Assembly (NCBI GenBank): GCA_039619475.1
Contig: CM077115.1
Coordinates: forward strand, 551,636,826-551,700,825
DNA length: 64,000 nt
Direction: 5' to 3'
From: Icerya purchasi
Lineage: Eukaryota; Arthropoda; Insecta; Hemiptera; Monophlebidae
Made by a program: the position numbers and the translations under genes. Below the pieces are notes generated by a model, which had not been told where the DNA came from, made no database searches, and worked only from the letters and a program-made list of their open reading frames with translations. Below, piece after piece: positions 45,056 to 56,889 of the stretch; positions within the stretch are counted from its first letter, which is position 1; each line of letters opens with the position of its first letter.

Positions 45056-46620
45056 TGCATATATTTCAGCGTCTGAATGGGAATAGTAATTGCTTGATCA
45101 GACGGGATAATACGACATCCATTTTAAGCGCAGAGGGTGATAAGCCTTTTGATAAGAACCACTTTCGCGCTCTGTCAATATAAACGGCATCGCGATATAC
45201 CGGCTTACTATTTCACAGGTGCTTTGAGTCGGCTGTTCTGACATGTCTCGGAACTTATACAGAATTATAAAGTTAGCTCTGTTACAAACCTAAGGTTCCT
45301 CAGATAGAAATGATTATCACTCACTGGCCTAACTCTGTGGAACATTAACATAACGAGCGGATCCGTATTAGAGCCTGCAGAGAAAAACATTTCAAGAATT
45401 TTTGGAGATTTCGGTATAACTTTAATGGACAACCGCCATTTTTTTAATGTACAGCTTCAGTAAGATGATATATGATAGGCTCGCGAAATAATTCTTAGCG
45501 TGTGGTAGTGAATGATGATTTTTTTTTTTTTACAAAGTACTGGAAAGCTACATCTGACGCTAGTAATCCGTATTACCTTAAAATAAAGAAACATTAGGAT
45601 TTTAGAGATTGAAGGTTGAAAAGGCATCGAATAACTGAAATCGACATTATAGAATCACGTTTTAAGTGTTAGAAATATATTGAGGCCAATCAGTTTGTTG
45701 CTTGGTTTTACCTATAATGACCAAATCTGTCCTACATTATACTGCGCATACCTCCTCTGCTGGTTCTGCTAAGCTCTGCAATATCCCATATTTTCTGTGA
45801 GCTAAACTACGGTTGGTCTCTCACTGACTATATTAAATAATAAATTTAACGTACACGTGTGCACGCAATCCTTATAAAGAAATGATTCATCCGGACATAT
45901 ACCGTTTTTCATAGATTATTCTTATTTAAAACGTTTACTACTAAATGTTACTAAAATTAAATGCCCCGTTTTCTTAAAAGAAAGTAGATGTAATAATAAT
46001 GCGCTGAAATGAATGCAATGGAATTTTATCGATTACACACTGGCCGGATATACTACTTTTGGAATACCGTAAGATGCCACGGTGTATTTGAAGCAATTTT
46101 TGTCGCTGCAATTTCAATACCGAAATTCGTTCACTTTTCCCGAACGTCAATAATGAAGTATTGAATTCTGCAATAAAGTTTTCAATCGAAATCTAAAGCG
46201 GAAAAATAGCAAAATCACGTGTACCGAACGTCATTCACAGTCCTCTGTCTAATACTCAGCGTCCTCTCTTGTGTAATTTTCGTTCCGATACCAATCTCTC
46301 TCATCTTTCTTTGACGATAGGGACTCCCATACCATTAGCAAAAGCTTATGCTTAAATCATCCGCATTTGAACACGTTAATAGAAATTACACAAACGAATA
46401 TGTCTAATGCGGGCGAGCGATCATACAAAATGCGAATAATATTATCTCGCAAGTCGTATAATACCTATTTGCAATCGATGCGTAGATTGCGATACTAATT
46501 ATGAAAGATCAGTGGCGTTCTCTGTTCATATATCCGCCATGAACAATTACATATCAGTGACAAGACGCTTCTTGATCGTCAAAATATATACTTCATTGAT
46601 ATTAGTGGAGTGACAGGCTT
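45056..46620. other. Mostly unassigned
   Basis: Around 45060-45100, TTGCATATATTTCAGCGTC resembles the inverted RNase H Glu-motif DNA of family B (compare 42093-42112), which hints at a tiny inverted LINE remnant. Nothing else was recognised. Confidence 0.35.
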
Positions 46621-46815
46621 TTTTTTTGGGGGGGGGGGTCGTTAACAAGGACATTGGTTCAAGAACAAAGGAAAAAGGATGCAAAAAATTCAGATCTCCA
46701 CACGATCAGAGATAGCCGAAAAAAAGAATCAGAAGCCTGGACAACAGAAGAAGAAGGAAGGCTGAGAATGAACGAAGCACTGTATGGAGTAGGAATACCA
46801 ATCAGGCGTATAAAA
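46621..46815 (-). mobile_element. Family A LINE 3' end, inverted
   Basis: On the minus strand GIPTPYSASFILSLPSSSVV (46805-46745) and SDSFFRLSLIVWRSEF match the family C-terminus, followed by ACCAATGTCCTTGTTAACGA and a C-run plus A-run (plus-strand T and G runs at 46620-46639). Only the last 200 bases of the element are present. Confidence 0.75.
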
Positions 46816-46972
46816 GTAAAGGACTTTACGCATGACCATTTACTAATAAACCGCTTTAATATTAAAAAAAAAAAAAAGAGAGAGAAAAAAAAGAGAGAGA
46901 AAAAAAAATGCAAAAGGTGCAAGAAGCAAATTTTGTGCCAATAGAAAGAAATTTTGAAACCTATTTACACTA

Positions 46973-47150
46973 CTTTATATTTGAGTTGTAAATGTTTAAG
47001 TCTATTTTCTGTGTTATTACTTTATTAAAAATTTTCTAAAAACATGTGTTACAGAAAATTATACTTTAAAATATTACAAAGAGCCGACATGTTTCGGAGT
47101 TACATGTTGGCTTTTTGTAATATTTTAAAGTATAATTTTCTGTAACACAT
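46973..47150. mobile_element. Foldback element with 49-bp arms and 10-bp target duplication
   Basis: The arms at 47044-47092 and 47102-47150 are inverted copies with two mismatches and a 9-base loop. The direct repeat ATTTACACTA occurs at 46963-46972 and 47151-47160, so the inserted unit is 178 bp: a 71-base non-palindromic tail plus the palindrome. Near the centre is GCCGACATGTTTCGGAGTTA, whose reverse strand reads TAACTCCGAAACATGTCGGC, similar to the CCGAAAC box of Penelope-like terminal repeats. A diverged single arm lies at 53258-53345. Confidence 0.75.
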
Positions 47151-47160
47151 ATTTACACTA

Positions 47161-49654
47161 ATCAATATGTTAAACATTTAATCGTTTAACAGCGAACTTG
47201 AGAAAAAATAATTATTTTACATTCTGTTCATAATTGATCATGCACCAAGTCATCCGAAGCTAATCAGCACTTTTAATTGTAATTAAAGTTAATTAAGAAA
47301 TTATACGTTTTTAATTTATTATACAATTTTTTTTAATGTGGAACGTGTTAAGAAAGATCAGGCTTACTGGTAATAGCTTTCTTTTCGTTACTACTTTTAA
47401 TTTTATTAACTTCTAATTAATTTTTTATTTAATTTGGTAGTTTGAAAGTGTCCAAGTTGGTTCGTTTTCAACACCCACCCCCCCCCCAAAAAAAACAAAA
47501 ACCAACAACAGAATTTAACAAGAATTCAACACAAATTCAACAAAAACGCAATAAAAACATAAAATATGAAAAAAAGATGATCTAATCAATATTTAATCGT
47601 GACGATAAGTTGCGATATTCACTATCACTTCGTAATTTCACTATAACAGCGTCACACTGTCGATGGCTTTCATCTTATTAAGATATTGTGTCGTTGAAAC
47701 TTGTGGCCACTGAAATATCTGATAATTTTATATTATTCTGGTCATAATGAAATGCGCTAAAGCACAATTTCCAAAAAAAAAAAATTTTAATTCCAAATTG
47801 CTTGCTTCGAATGATATAGTGTTTCATCGTTTACGTGTAATGCGTCTCGAAACGTTTTTTCGACATACTTAACACCCTTTTCGGGGCTGCTTCCTGGAAA
47901 AATCTTAAATTGCCTATAGAGTAGCGTACTTTTTCACATCGGGAGCTGTCTACCATCAATTACGGCTAAAATGTTATGCTTACAATCGTGTTGCGTGACA
48001 TTATTTATAACCGATTCCAGATCGTGATACAAACGCAGCGTTACAATCGTCTCAACTTTTTTTATTGGCGCGGAACAAATATATAAACAAATGACCGTGT
48101 TTAACGATCCAGATGCGAGCCAAAAACACGAAGTTTATGAACATATGCAGAATGGTCATGCAGGAAAGGAATCGGGAATCGGCGAGCAGATGATGATGAA
48201 CGTGTGTGCTAACTTTTTACAATGTACACGTTGGATGTATATAAATATATACATATATGTATGTATGCGTGTATGTGTGATATACATATGTGTATGTGTA
48301 AAGCGAACGAAAAGAAGCGACTTTGTGTCGTCTTTGAGCTTGACGGTAAAAAGCTCGGTCTTCTTCTAAGAATCGCCTGCCTCCCCCATCGTTAGAGGGC
48401 TGCGCCGAAGAAGAAGAAGAACAGGACATTGCACAGTGCAGTTGAATGCCGGCTTATCTGTTAAGCCGCGAAGTGTTCTAGGGCGCTACCACACCGCCCG
48501 GCTGCGGGCTATCAAGTGTATGTAATGTAAATTTGGCCATTAGGTAATCTGGTCACGAGGAGAAGGGCCTTTAATGCAAAAGCTTGAAAAATGAGCATGA
48601 AAGGTGAACCTTGTAGTCTGCTTCTCTCGCCAGAAAGAAAACATTCAAAAGCCGCTGCGCCGAATGCGCCGTCGGATGAGGGAAAGGATCGCGCACGCAC
48701 ACAGTTAAATACGCGACACCCACCGGAACGTGTGCGACCTACCTAATAGGTGTAAGCAGGCGCGCTGATACGCGACAACACTGATAACAGTCACTGCGGC
48801 TTCTTTTCGGGAAATGTTGGGCACATTTTTAGTTGTTCCGCGCGATTCGCTGCCTAAATGTTACCTGGTTATTAAGTTCGTGGCGAATTACAGTCAATTT
48901 TGGCGGTCAACAGTTAGTGGGAAAAAAAAATAAAAACCATCCATTCCGAATAAATTGGTATTTGAGAATATTAAGTAACGACTTGGAAAATAATTACGCA
49001 ACCCTTTTGTAATGCTCGAAAAAAATTATTGTTCGTAAATACTACATAAAATACTATCAAGACAAAAAGCTAAACAGATGAAAAACGGATTAGTACATTT
49101 TTTTCTTGTTCCCCGTATGTGCGCAATTAGGATAAAAAAACGCGCTACGGAGAATACATCTGATTAACCGTTTAAAACTATCAAACCATTCGCGGTAATC
49201 AACACTGCCAATAAATCATTTTAGGAAGAATAAAGAGGCGATTTCTCCAAGAGTATAGACAGCTTTCCCAATCAGAAAATAATTAAGCTGAATCAATGGC
49301 GTATTCGGCAAACTGTATAATAATAATAAAATAATCCGTATAAGTCAATAATGTTTTCGGACAACGATAAGGTATATACATTCTTAGAGCCACATCATCG
49401 ATGTGGCCTATTGTGGTGCTAAAGTTAGAGGAGGGTGCTATCATTTTTTTTTTATCCATTCAGCCAATTGCTGAGAGTTGAATGACTTGTTTGTTCAACT
49501 GTACCGCTCGAAAAGGCTGCCGGAAACGCTAGCAGTTAAATTTAACATCTTTATTTACATCGTAAAAAAAAAAAACGAAACGAAACAAGAAAGGAAAAAC
49601 GGAAACAACCCGTACGATAAGTGTTTCGTTTTGTCGTATCACATTTTTATGTAA
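47161..49654. other. Unassigned stretch
   Basis: No domain recognised. A simple TA/TG-rich run lies at about 48240-48300. Around 48365-48422 a GAAGAAGAAGAAG run after a short frame may be the stub of an RTE-like 3' end. An A-run lies at about 49564-49575. Confidence 0.4.
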
Positions 49655-49875
49655 GGGGACTCCTTGGCTCGGGTTTCTGTCTCTTCTCACTTCTTTATTT
49701 AAAAAGTCCCATCGTCTAATCTCTTTCCGCTGTGCAAAGATTTTCGTCTCAGACTTTGGTATCGGATGTATACGTTTCCTCTTTCTAATTGCTCTTTTTA
49801 TTTGCCTGTTTAACCCCTAGTCTTCCTGCTAATCCGCGGTTCTCCTTGTTTCCTTCACTTTGTCGTTCTAGCTTT
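49655..49875 (+). mobile_element. Family A LINE internal fragment
   Basis: WLGFLSLLTSLFKKSHRLIS and FRCAKIFVSDFGIGCIRFLF (49660-49800) are nearly the same as the copy at 5968-6249 on the other strand, and correspond to the segment just after RNase H. It stops abruptly at 49875, where an inverted Jockey-like fragment begins. Confidence 0.75.
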
Positions 49876-50560
49876 CTCATTTTCTTATCTTAACCAGTTT
49901 GTTATCCTCAAATGGAGGAATACGATGGTCTCTAAATTCGATATGTCGCTTTTCATAAACAGCATTCCATATTGAGATTTTCCAGATAGTCTTCCATATT
50001 CTTGTGCTTAAGGTCTTTTATCGTTCTATTAAGTTTATTACTAAGCCCCAATTAGATACATTTTTATCAGCTGGATCACGGGAATTGATTCGCCTCACAG
50101 TACACGTCTATTTTCAACCAGTTGTCTAATTACAACAGGATAGCATATTCCTTGAAATGTATGATTTTTAACTGAGGGAGTAGCATCAGCGGCTGCTTCG
50201 CGAACCGCCCTGATGAACTGTTGACACTGTGATTCCAAAGCTGTTTTAAAACTTACTTTAAGATTTTTATCAAGATTGTGTGCGGAAACAACCCCTGTCT
50301 GCTTTCTTAATCGTAAGTGTCGCTCTTTGTTGTTCCGGAATTACAGTATCAACAAACCATACTGGGATGCGATCTGAAGATAAATCAGTACGGTTCATCA
50401 ATTTTAAGTAATTCGATGCGATACCCTTGCAAATGTAAAAGTAAATCAGGAATACAATCAGGATTAGTAGGGCAATAAGTGTAGGACTTTCTCCAAGAAG
50501 GCTGATTTAGCCTTTGGTATTAATCGTTCTTAACATGTTCCCTTAAGTCTTCTCTTGACC
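49876..50560 (-). mobile_element. Family D Jockey-like LINE: endonuclease end and linker
   Basis: On the minus strand YYPTNPDCIPDLL-like sequence near 50480 and SSDRIPVWFVDTVIPEQ near 50385-50330 are the end of a Jockey-type endonuclease (the SSDHxPV box, with Arg for His). VSFKTALESQCQQFIRAVRE and AAADATPS follow near 50265-50180, then YPVVIRQLVENRRVL near 50130. This is the linker before RT. There are several stops. It may come from the same family as the RT at 37880-40000, but the two pieces do not overlap, so I cannot test that. Confidence 0.72.
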
Positions 50561-52727
50561 CGCAGGAAAGCGCGGAGATGAGTGTAATAATAAATTTTTC
50601 GGAGAAGAACAATTTTAATTAGTTTCAGTTTATAAATAATAGTCCTTTAATTTATAAATTTTACACATAGGCAATTTCAGGAAAAAATAAAAATACTATA
50701 AAAAAATGTAATTCAATTTCTATTGTTTAATTTGACGGATTCGTGCAATTTAACGAAGTTTTGTTTTAGAAAAAAAAAAAATATTTAAATTGTTCCAAGA
50801 ATATTTTATAGTACAAATTTCTCCCATGTTGTATAATTTTCCACTACAGTCCTGTGCCTGTAGTATGTCAACTTTTTTTTGTTCAAATCGAATTTGGTGG
50901 AAACGCATTTATTGGTAATATTCAAATTTACCACTGTGGAACAAAAAAGTAGCTATATAGTATATGAAATTCATGCTTTGCAGTAAAATATAGATATAAT
51001 CAAATGGCGCATGGAATAGTAAGCTTTTCCGATACATGGATTTTTCTCATATATATAGAATAGTGCCTTCCCTCGTGACTGTTCTTTATTTAAAAATATT
51101 TAAAGAAATTCTCGTTAATGTATTCAACTGATAACATATATCAAAATGCTATCTCTTAATTTTCCTAATATATTTCCTTGATTAGTTTTTTTTTTTCTGC
51201 TTGACGCTGTTATTTTATTTTCCAATATATCCATCATACACTTAAACTGTCTCTGTAAAAGAGCACTATCACTAATAACTATTAAATATGAAAGACTATT
51301 AGAAGGTATATTCTTCCTTACAGTATAAACATTTAATTACCATTCTCTTCTTTGCGCTTATTTTTTTACACGTATTAAATCCTTAAATATAAATAATAAA
51401 AATGTTTATTACATCCTGCAACACAAAATATCATCATCCTTAAAGACTTCAGAAGATAAAACCATTTTCCACAAAGTAACGTAACATATATTATATAATG
51501 ACATGATCAATATGATTTACAAATGATTACCATCACAAACTGTTAAAATATTTCTTATTGCGCAGATAAACGACACGAAACCAATTGCCACTTATTAAAA
51601 GTAATTTAAAAAAAAAAAACAAAAAAAACGTACATCTCTATTTCCGAAATACCAATTTACTTAAACTATGTATGTTCACATGGTTTTTGTTTTTTTTGGG
51701 GGGGGTTTTTTGGCTTTTAAAACCGTTTCGGCTGGACGGTCATTACTGCGCAACTGAGATTACAGAATTATATAAATTATGCTATACACACATGGCAGGA
51801 CAGATATAAATAATATATAAGTCATAATTACGCATATTACATGTTCACATAGATAAAACAAAATTATAGTACGCTCATTTATGGCTAGATAAAAAATATC
51901 TCATGAAATACAAGCACTTTTCCCTTATTATTAATTTCGATTCTATCCACCGTAGTAATAATTTAGCAAAGAAAAAGTTATCACATTAATTCTTTATTCA
52001 TGGAATGAAGAAAAAAAGGTGTTTTTCGGCAACCCCTAGAGGATGATGCGATAGAAAGACACGTCTGATACTCGTGAGAAACTTATTAATCTATCTTTCG
52101 CGCGTGTTATATCTATCGTTCCCTCGACAATTAAAACCTATCAATTCGCTCTGAACCTGCTGCTTTCAATTGAAATACCAACACATACAACACTCATTTT
52201 ATGCGACCGAGATATTACTTTGCAGTATATACAACACATTTTATTGAACTGATTTTTTAATCATAATAAAAAGTCTTGGTCAACTTTGAATAGTAATTCT
52301 CTGAAAGTACGACGCTGCTCCTATAGCAAACGAAAATTTTCAAAATACAGCGCATACGTGAAAAATTGATGTACAGAGCAGAAAGACAGACTGGAACCGG
52401 AAGCGAGAGAGTAATTAAGAGAACTGTGATTACACAGATTAATCAAATCAATCGTAGATTACAGATAACAGACAAGTAACATACGCATTCCAGATTTATA
52501 ATATTCGGTAGGCTCATGATTAAACTGTGAACCGCGTCGGAATCATTATATTATTTTAACGAGTGTTCACGTATTATTATTAATATCATGAATAATGAAT
52601 AATCTTAGTGAAAATATTAGACTTTCAGTTATGTGGAGAACATCATCTCGGATAGAACTGATTAACGGGATAACGCGTAATATATACGTAAGTTTGAAAG
52701 ATGTGAAGGTTGCAAGATCTCCCTGTA
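50561..52727. other. AT-rich gene-free stretch
   Basis: No domain recognised; homopolymer runs only. Confidence 0.45.
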
Positions 52728-52735
52728 CATTTCAT

Positions 52736-53016
52736 CATGGGCGTCGCCAGCGGCGGCGGAGAGCAGCTGCCCCCCCCCTGGAGTCTTCAAACTTTTATTC
52801 ACAGGCGCGTAATCACGGACAATTTGGAAGACTTTTATAATAAAGTAGTAAAACAATTTGCTAGAAACACACGAATATTATGTGTTTTAATTAAGTTTTT
52901 ATTCTTCTTTAATAAAGTATTATACCTTTATAACTTATAAATTTTATTGTTCCTATAACTCATATCCTCTTTCTATCATCTTGCCCACCCCCTGGCGGCT
53001 AGCAACGACGCCCTTG
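52736..53016. mobile_element. hAT-type MITE, 281 bp, with 8-bp target duplication
   Basis: The ends CATGGGCGTCG (52736-52746) and CGACGCCCTTG (53006-53016) are inverted repeats with one mismatch. The flanks carry an exact 8-bp direct repeat CATTTCAT at 52728-52735 and 53017-53024. Short inverted ends of the CAnGGGCG type with an 8-bp duplication are typical of hAT elements. There is no coding sequence. GC-rich ends enclose an AT-rich middle. Confidence 0.85.
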
Positions 53017-53257
53017 CATTTCATAATTAAGTTTTGTACAATATATTTCCATGCTAATCGAACATTTTAATCCCACCAGTTCCGACTTTTTTTCGGCGGG
53101 TATTTAATAACACATCATAATTATAAAATAATTAGCTATCGATGTTAACAATTTACGAGCAAACGTTGATTTTGGATTAACTAAAATTTAATATACGCAC
53201 GTTACAAACGGACGAAATAAAAACAATTAATAATTACGTGATTTATTAAATATATAT

Positions 53258-53345
53258 ATATAAAAACACGTATTACAGAAAATTCTAGTTTAAAAAATAT
53301 ATAATATAGCCGACATATTTCGAAGCTACATACTCCATAATCATG
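53258..53345 (-). mobile_element. Single arm related to the 47044 foldback
   Basis: ATTACAGAAAATTCTAGTTT followed by AGCCGACATATTTCGAAGC matches the left arm at 47044-47101 with about one difference per six bases. On the reverse strand it then shows ATGATTATGGAGTATGTAGC, i.e. the TGATgATGG box that precedes CGAAA in the other elements. Confidence 0.6.
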
Positions 53346-53431
53346 GTAACACTAAATAAAGTAAAAAATTGAATAAAGTGACATGAACAGAAAACGGATA
53401 TGAACATTTATAACTCGAATTTAAAGAATTG

Positions 53432-53977
53432 ATTGCGATATAAAATAAACAATTTGAATCGAATATAATTAAGAAAATTTCAATCAATAATAATTATAAT
53501 CCAAAAGTTACTGACAATGTAAATTGCGATATAAAATAAACAATTTGAATCGAATATAATTAAGAAAATTTTACTCAATAATAATTATAATCCAAAAGTT
53601 ACTGACAATGTAAATTGCGATATAAAATAAACAATTTGAATCGAATATAATTAAGAAAATTTCAATCAATAATAATTATAATCCAAAAGTTACTGACAAT
53701 GTAAATTGAGGTATAAAATAAACAATTTGAATTGAATATAATTAAGAAAATTTCAATCAATAATAATTATAATCCAAAAGTTACTGACAATGTAAATTGC
53801 GATATAAAATAAACAATTTGAATCGAATATAATTAAGAAAATTTCAATCAATAATAATTATAATCCAAAAGTTACTGACAATGTAAATTGCGATATAAAA
53901 TAAACAATTTGAATCGAATATAATTAAGAAAATTTCAATCAATAATAATTATAATCCAAACGTTACTGACAATGTAA
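53432..53977. repeat. Minisatellite: six units of 91 bp
   Basis: Units beginning ATTGCGATATAAAATAAAC start at 53432, 53523, 53614, 53705, 53796 and 53887, exactly 91 bases apart, and the last ends at 53977. Differences between units are few (for example ATTGAGG in unit 4, TTTACTC for TTTCAATC in unit 2, and one C in unit 6). Confidence 0.95.
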
Positions 53978-54149
53978 ATAAGAAATTTTTACTGAAATCA
54001 TACGCCATAAAAATGAAAACAATAGACATTCGCACGACAATACACGAAATAAAAAACAGATTACATTCACCCGCGCGAACGAAACCATATATAATATTAC
54101 AAACATATTCATAAAATAAAAAATATAATATACAATTTACACCATGAAT

Positions 54150-54345
54150 CTCGGTTTGCCTACTCCATACAGTGCTTCTTTTGTTCTTTCACTTCCATTC
54201 CCGGCAATCATTCCTATTATAGCGTCCTTCATTGCTTCTATCTCCTGTAATATTCAATTCTAATTCGTTTCTCCCTCTTTCTCACTAACACTACCTAATG
54301 CTGGGTAATGCCCTCGACTGACAACCCCCCCTCCCCCCCAAAAAA
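54150..54345 (+). mobile_element. Family A LINE 3' end fragment
   Basis: GLPTPYSASFVLSLPFPAII (54156-54215) and ASFIASIS are the C-terminal hallmark of the family. The tail has TGGGTAATGCCCTCGACTGA, CAACCC, C-runs and an A-run near 54345. Nothing upstream of the C-terminus is retained. Confidence 0.75.
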
Positions 54346-56590
54346 CACACCACATATATAGCTGCGCGAGTTGTGGGGATTAACATTAAAAAAATTATTT
54401 TATTTACAATGGCCGTTATATGGTCGTACGAGTTTATTTAATATAACTGGAATCGCTATCTTAATTTTAAAATTAATAAAAAATGAAATAAATGAAATAA
54501 ATGAAAAGTACGCTCTTTCTCATAAACTAGAACAATGTTTACAACTCTGTAACAATTTATAATCTTAAATTTATCATCGGCCAAATGCACTCAATCACAC
54601 ATTTACATTCAAATGTGCTTACATCTAAGCAGGCACTATACCATTCACACTCTTATACACCAACCCATACTATTTACATAGATATAACAACATCTTAAAC
54701 TATAAACAATTACTTGAAGCGACTAAAAGTATTATGCTACCATCACACTGTTACATTTAGCCCAACTAAACCCCATGTATATATAGACCGAAAAATAAGA
54801 TAAATAATTGTATAAAAATAACCATAACAATAATGTGCTTAATTATAATTACAGTATTTCGATATTTCACAATAAATCTACTATAACTAATGAACGCACA
54901 TTATTAAGCTTATAAATATATACATAAATTCACTATAAACCAACTTTTAAAAATTGTGAATATGCAAGCAAAATGTAAGTAAGAACATTGGCTTATGCTT
55001 ACAATGGAACTTATCCTACACATGTATGTATAATACTACACACATATCCATTCGTAAACCCTACGAGCCCCTACTGAGAACTTCAGCAGGAACTGTAATG
55101 AAATAATCATAATACTAAAGGAAAAGAACAAGACTAATAAATAAAATGAAAAATAATACTATCAGCAATAATACACGCAGTGATCAGTGTAATCCTAGTA
55201 GTATAATAAATGCCAATAAATTAATAACAATCAATAAATATAATGTAAACGATTTTAATCCCTAATGACATTATAGCAAATGCTAACAAATTAACAATAG
55301 ATTTAGAATAAATGTTGCGGTGAGCGAAAATATTACATATGCGTAATCTCGAAGGTTAACAATAAGTGAAAAATTAAGAAAGGAATATTAAGATAAATTA
55401 GAGTGCTACTATAAAAATGTAACTTTATGTAAAAAAATAAATAAACTCTACAGCGATAGATCCGTTGACAGCGGCAGTGTTACGATAATTGATAAAAAAT
55501 CGGAAGAATAACAAACAAAAATACTTCAAATCCGTGGATATACATATGTACAATTTGCTGCAGCGCTAATTCTGAGATAATCTTATAACTATGTAACATT
55601 TTCGTGTTACGCTTGTAAGATGTTTATTCGATTTTACGAAAAATTACAACTGATTCTTCCGTAAGAATTATGGAATACTATTACGTTTTCAGGTCCGAAA
55701 GTGTCCCCCCTATGGCGAGTTGAATTTATACAATAACGAGTGTAATACAAAAAGTCATGTAACATTTTCCGTCGACTATTATAATATAATGGAAGTTCCA
55801 CAAGCAGTAAATTAAAAAAATAACGTAGCCAATTATTACAGAAGACTATAGTTGGGGCTGGTCCATGAATTCGAACTTCTAATGGATTGAGCTATTAATA
55901 TAGACGAGAGAAAAAATTGGAGCAGCAAGGTGCTTTTTTGTCTTTGAAGAAAAGACGCTTTTGTCGAATCTAATATCGATCAAAAGACGCTGCTCCGATT
56001 GTAGCGGAGTATGTTTAATGAATTTTTTCCAACTGGTACTCTTGAAAATTGCGTACGGCGTGTAAAGCTCTTTCGAACTGTTGGACGATGTAATTTTAAA
56101 GACGGTTAGCTTATAATTCTCACACATATGCAATGACATAAAGTGCGTCTGTGTATGTGCTCGCGGAGTAATAACTGAGCTGTGGCGGCCGCGCTGCAGA
56201 TGGAAAACTTTCTGCAATATTGAATGTTGCCGGCAAAGTCAATATGAAGAAGTGATATGTAGGAAAGAATCTGGACGTAGCGCTCGAAAATTAACACTAG
56301 CGCCGCATCCGTCGTCTTCGTCCGAATATTGCAATCGGTTCTCTTTCTCAATTCTAATTCGGAAACCTTCTCCGATATTCTTCAGAAATTCTAATATCAC
56401 ATTACGCTCGCTACAATTTTCCTCTAATACGCTACAAATTTTATATTCTGAATAATAATAACAGCTCCACCAAAATTCCCTCGGACTCGATTCAATTTCT
56501 ATCTTTTAAAATTTATTACGCGTATGAATATATATCTTTATCCTTCTTATTTTTTCTTTGATTTCTCAACTTTGTCCGCAGCTTCTAGTG
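54346..56590. other. AT-rich gene-free stretch
   Basis: Nothing recognised. Frames near 55879-56455 overlap on both strands and show no domain. Confidence 0.45.
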
Positions 56591-56602
56591 AATCATCTTC
56601 AT

Positions 56603-56877
56603 GTAGGTGAATACATCCTGTTTGTTAAAATGGTATAATAAAATAAACTTTAATAACAAACAATATAGATCAATAAATTAGATAAATACCTATTTAGAAA
56701 CGTTTTCGGGCATAACCAGCTAAAACTAACTTAAAGGAAACTTAAAACATATACAGTTTTAAGTTTCCTTTAAGTTAGTGTTTTAGCTGATGATGGGTTA
56801 TGCCCGAAAACGTTTCTAAATAGGTATTTATCTAATTTATTGATCTATATTGTTTGTTATTAAAGTTTATTTTATTA
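56603..56877. mobile_element. Penelope-like inverted terminal repeats with 12-bp target duplication
   Basis: The direct repeat AATCATCTTCAT at 56591-56602 and 56878-56889 encloses 275 bp. The first 34 bases (56603-56636) are unique. The remaining 240 bases (56637-56876) are a near-perfect palindrome with an 8-base centre. The right arm carries CTGATGATGGGTTATGCCC then GAAAACG (56787-56813); the left arm lacks seven bases of that box and one further base. Inverted terminal repeats plus a unique tail of about 34 bases at one end and variable-length target duplications are known for Penelope-like elements. No coding part remains. Confidence 0.78.
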
Positions 56878-56889
56878 AATCATCTTCAT

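Noticed and set aside
45056..45120. Inverted RNase H fragment
   Set aside because: The similarity to family B is limited to under 20 bases, too short to call.
48365..48422. RTE-like 3' stub with a GAAGAAGAAG tail
   Set aside because: Only a short coding-like piece and a simple repeat are present, so I left it as a remark in the surrounding stretch.
53432..53977. CRISPR-like array
   Set aside because: The 91-bp units follow each other without variable spacers; it is a minisatellite in eukaryotic DNA.
56787..56813. Complete hammerhead ribozyme at the CTGATGATGG box
   Set aside because: Core boxes are present, but by eye I could not find stems I and III or a clear cleavage site. It is kept only as a hypothesis.
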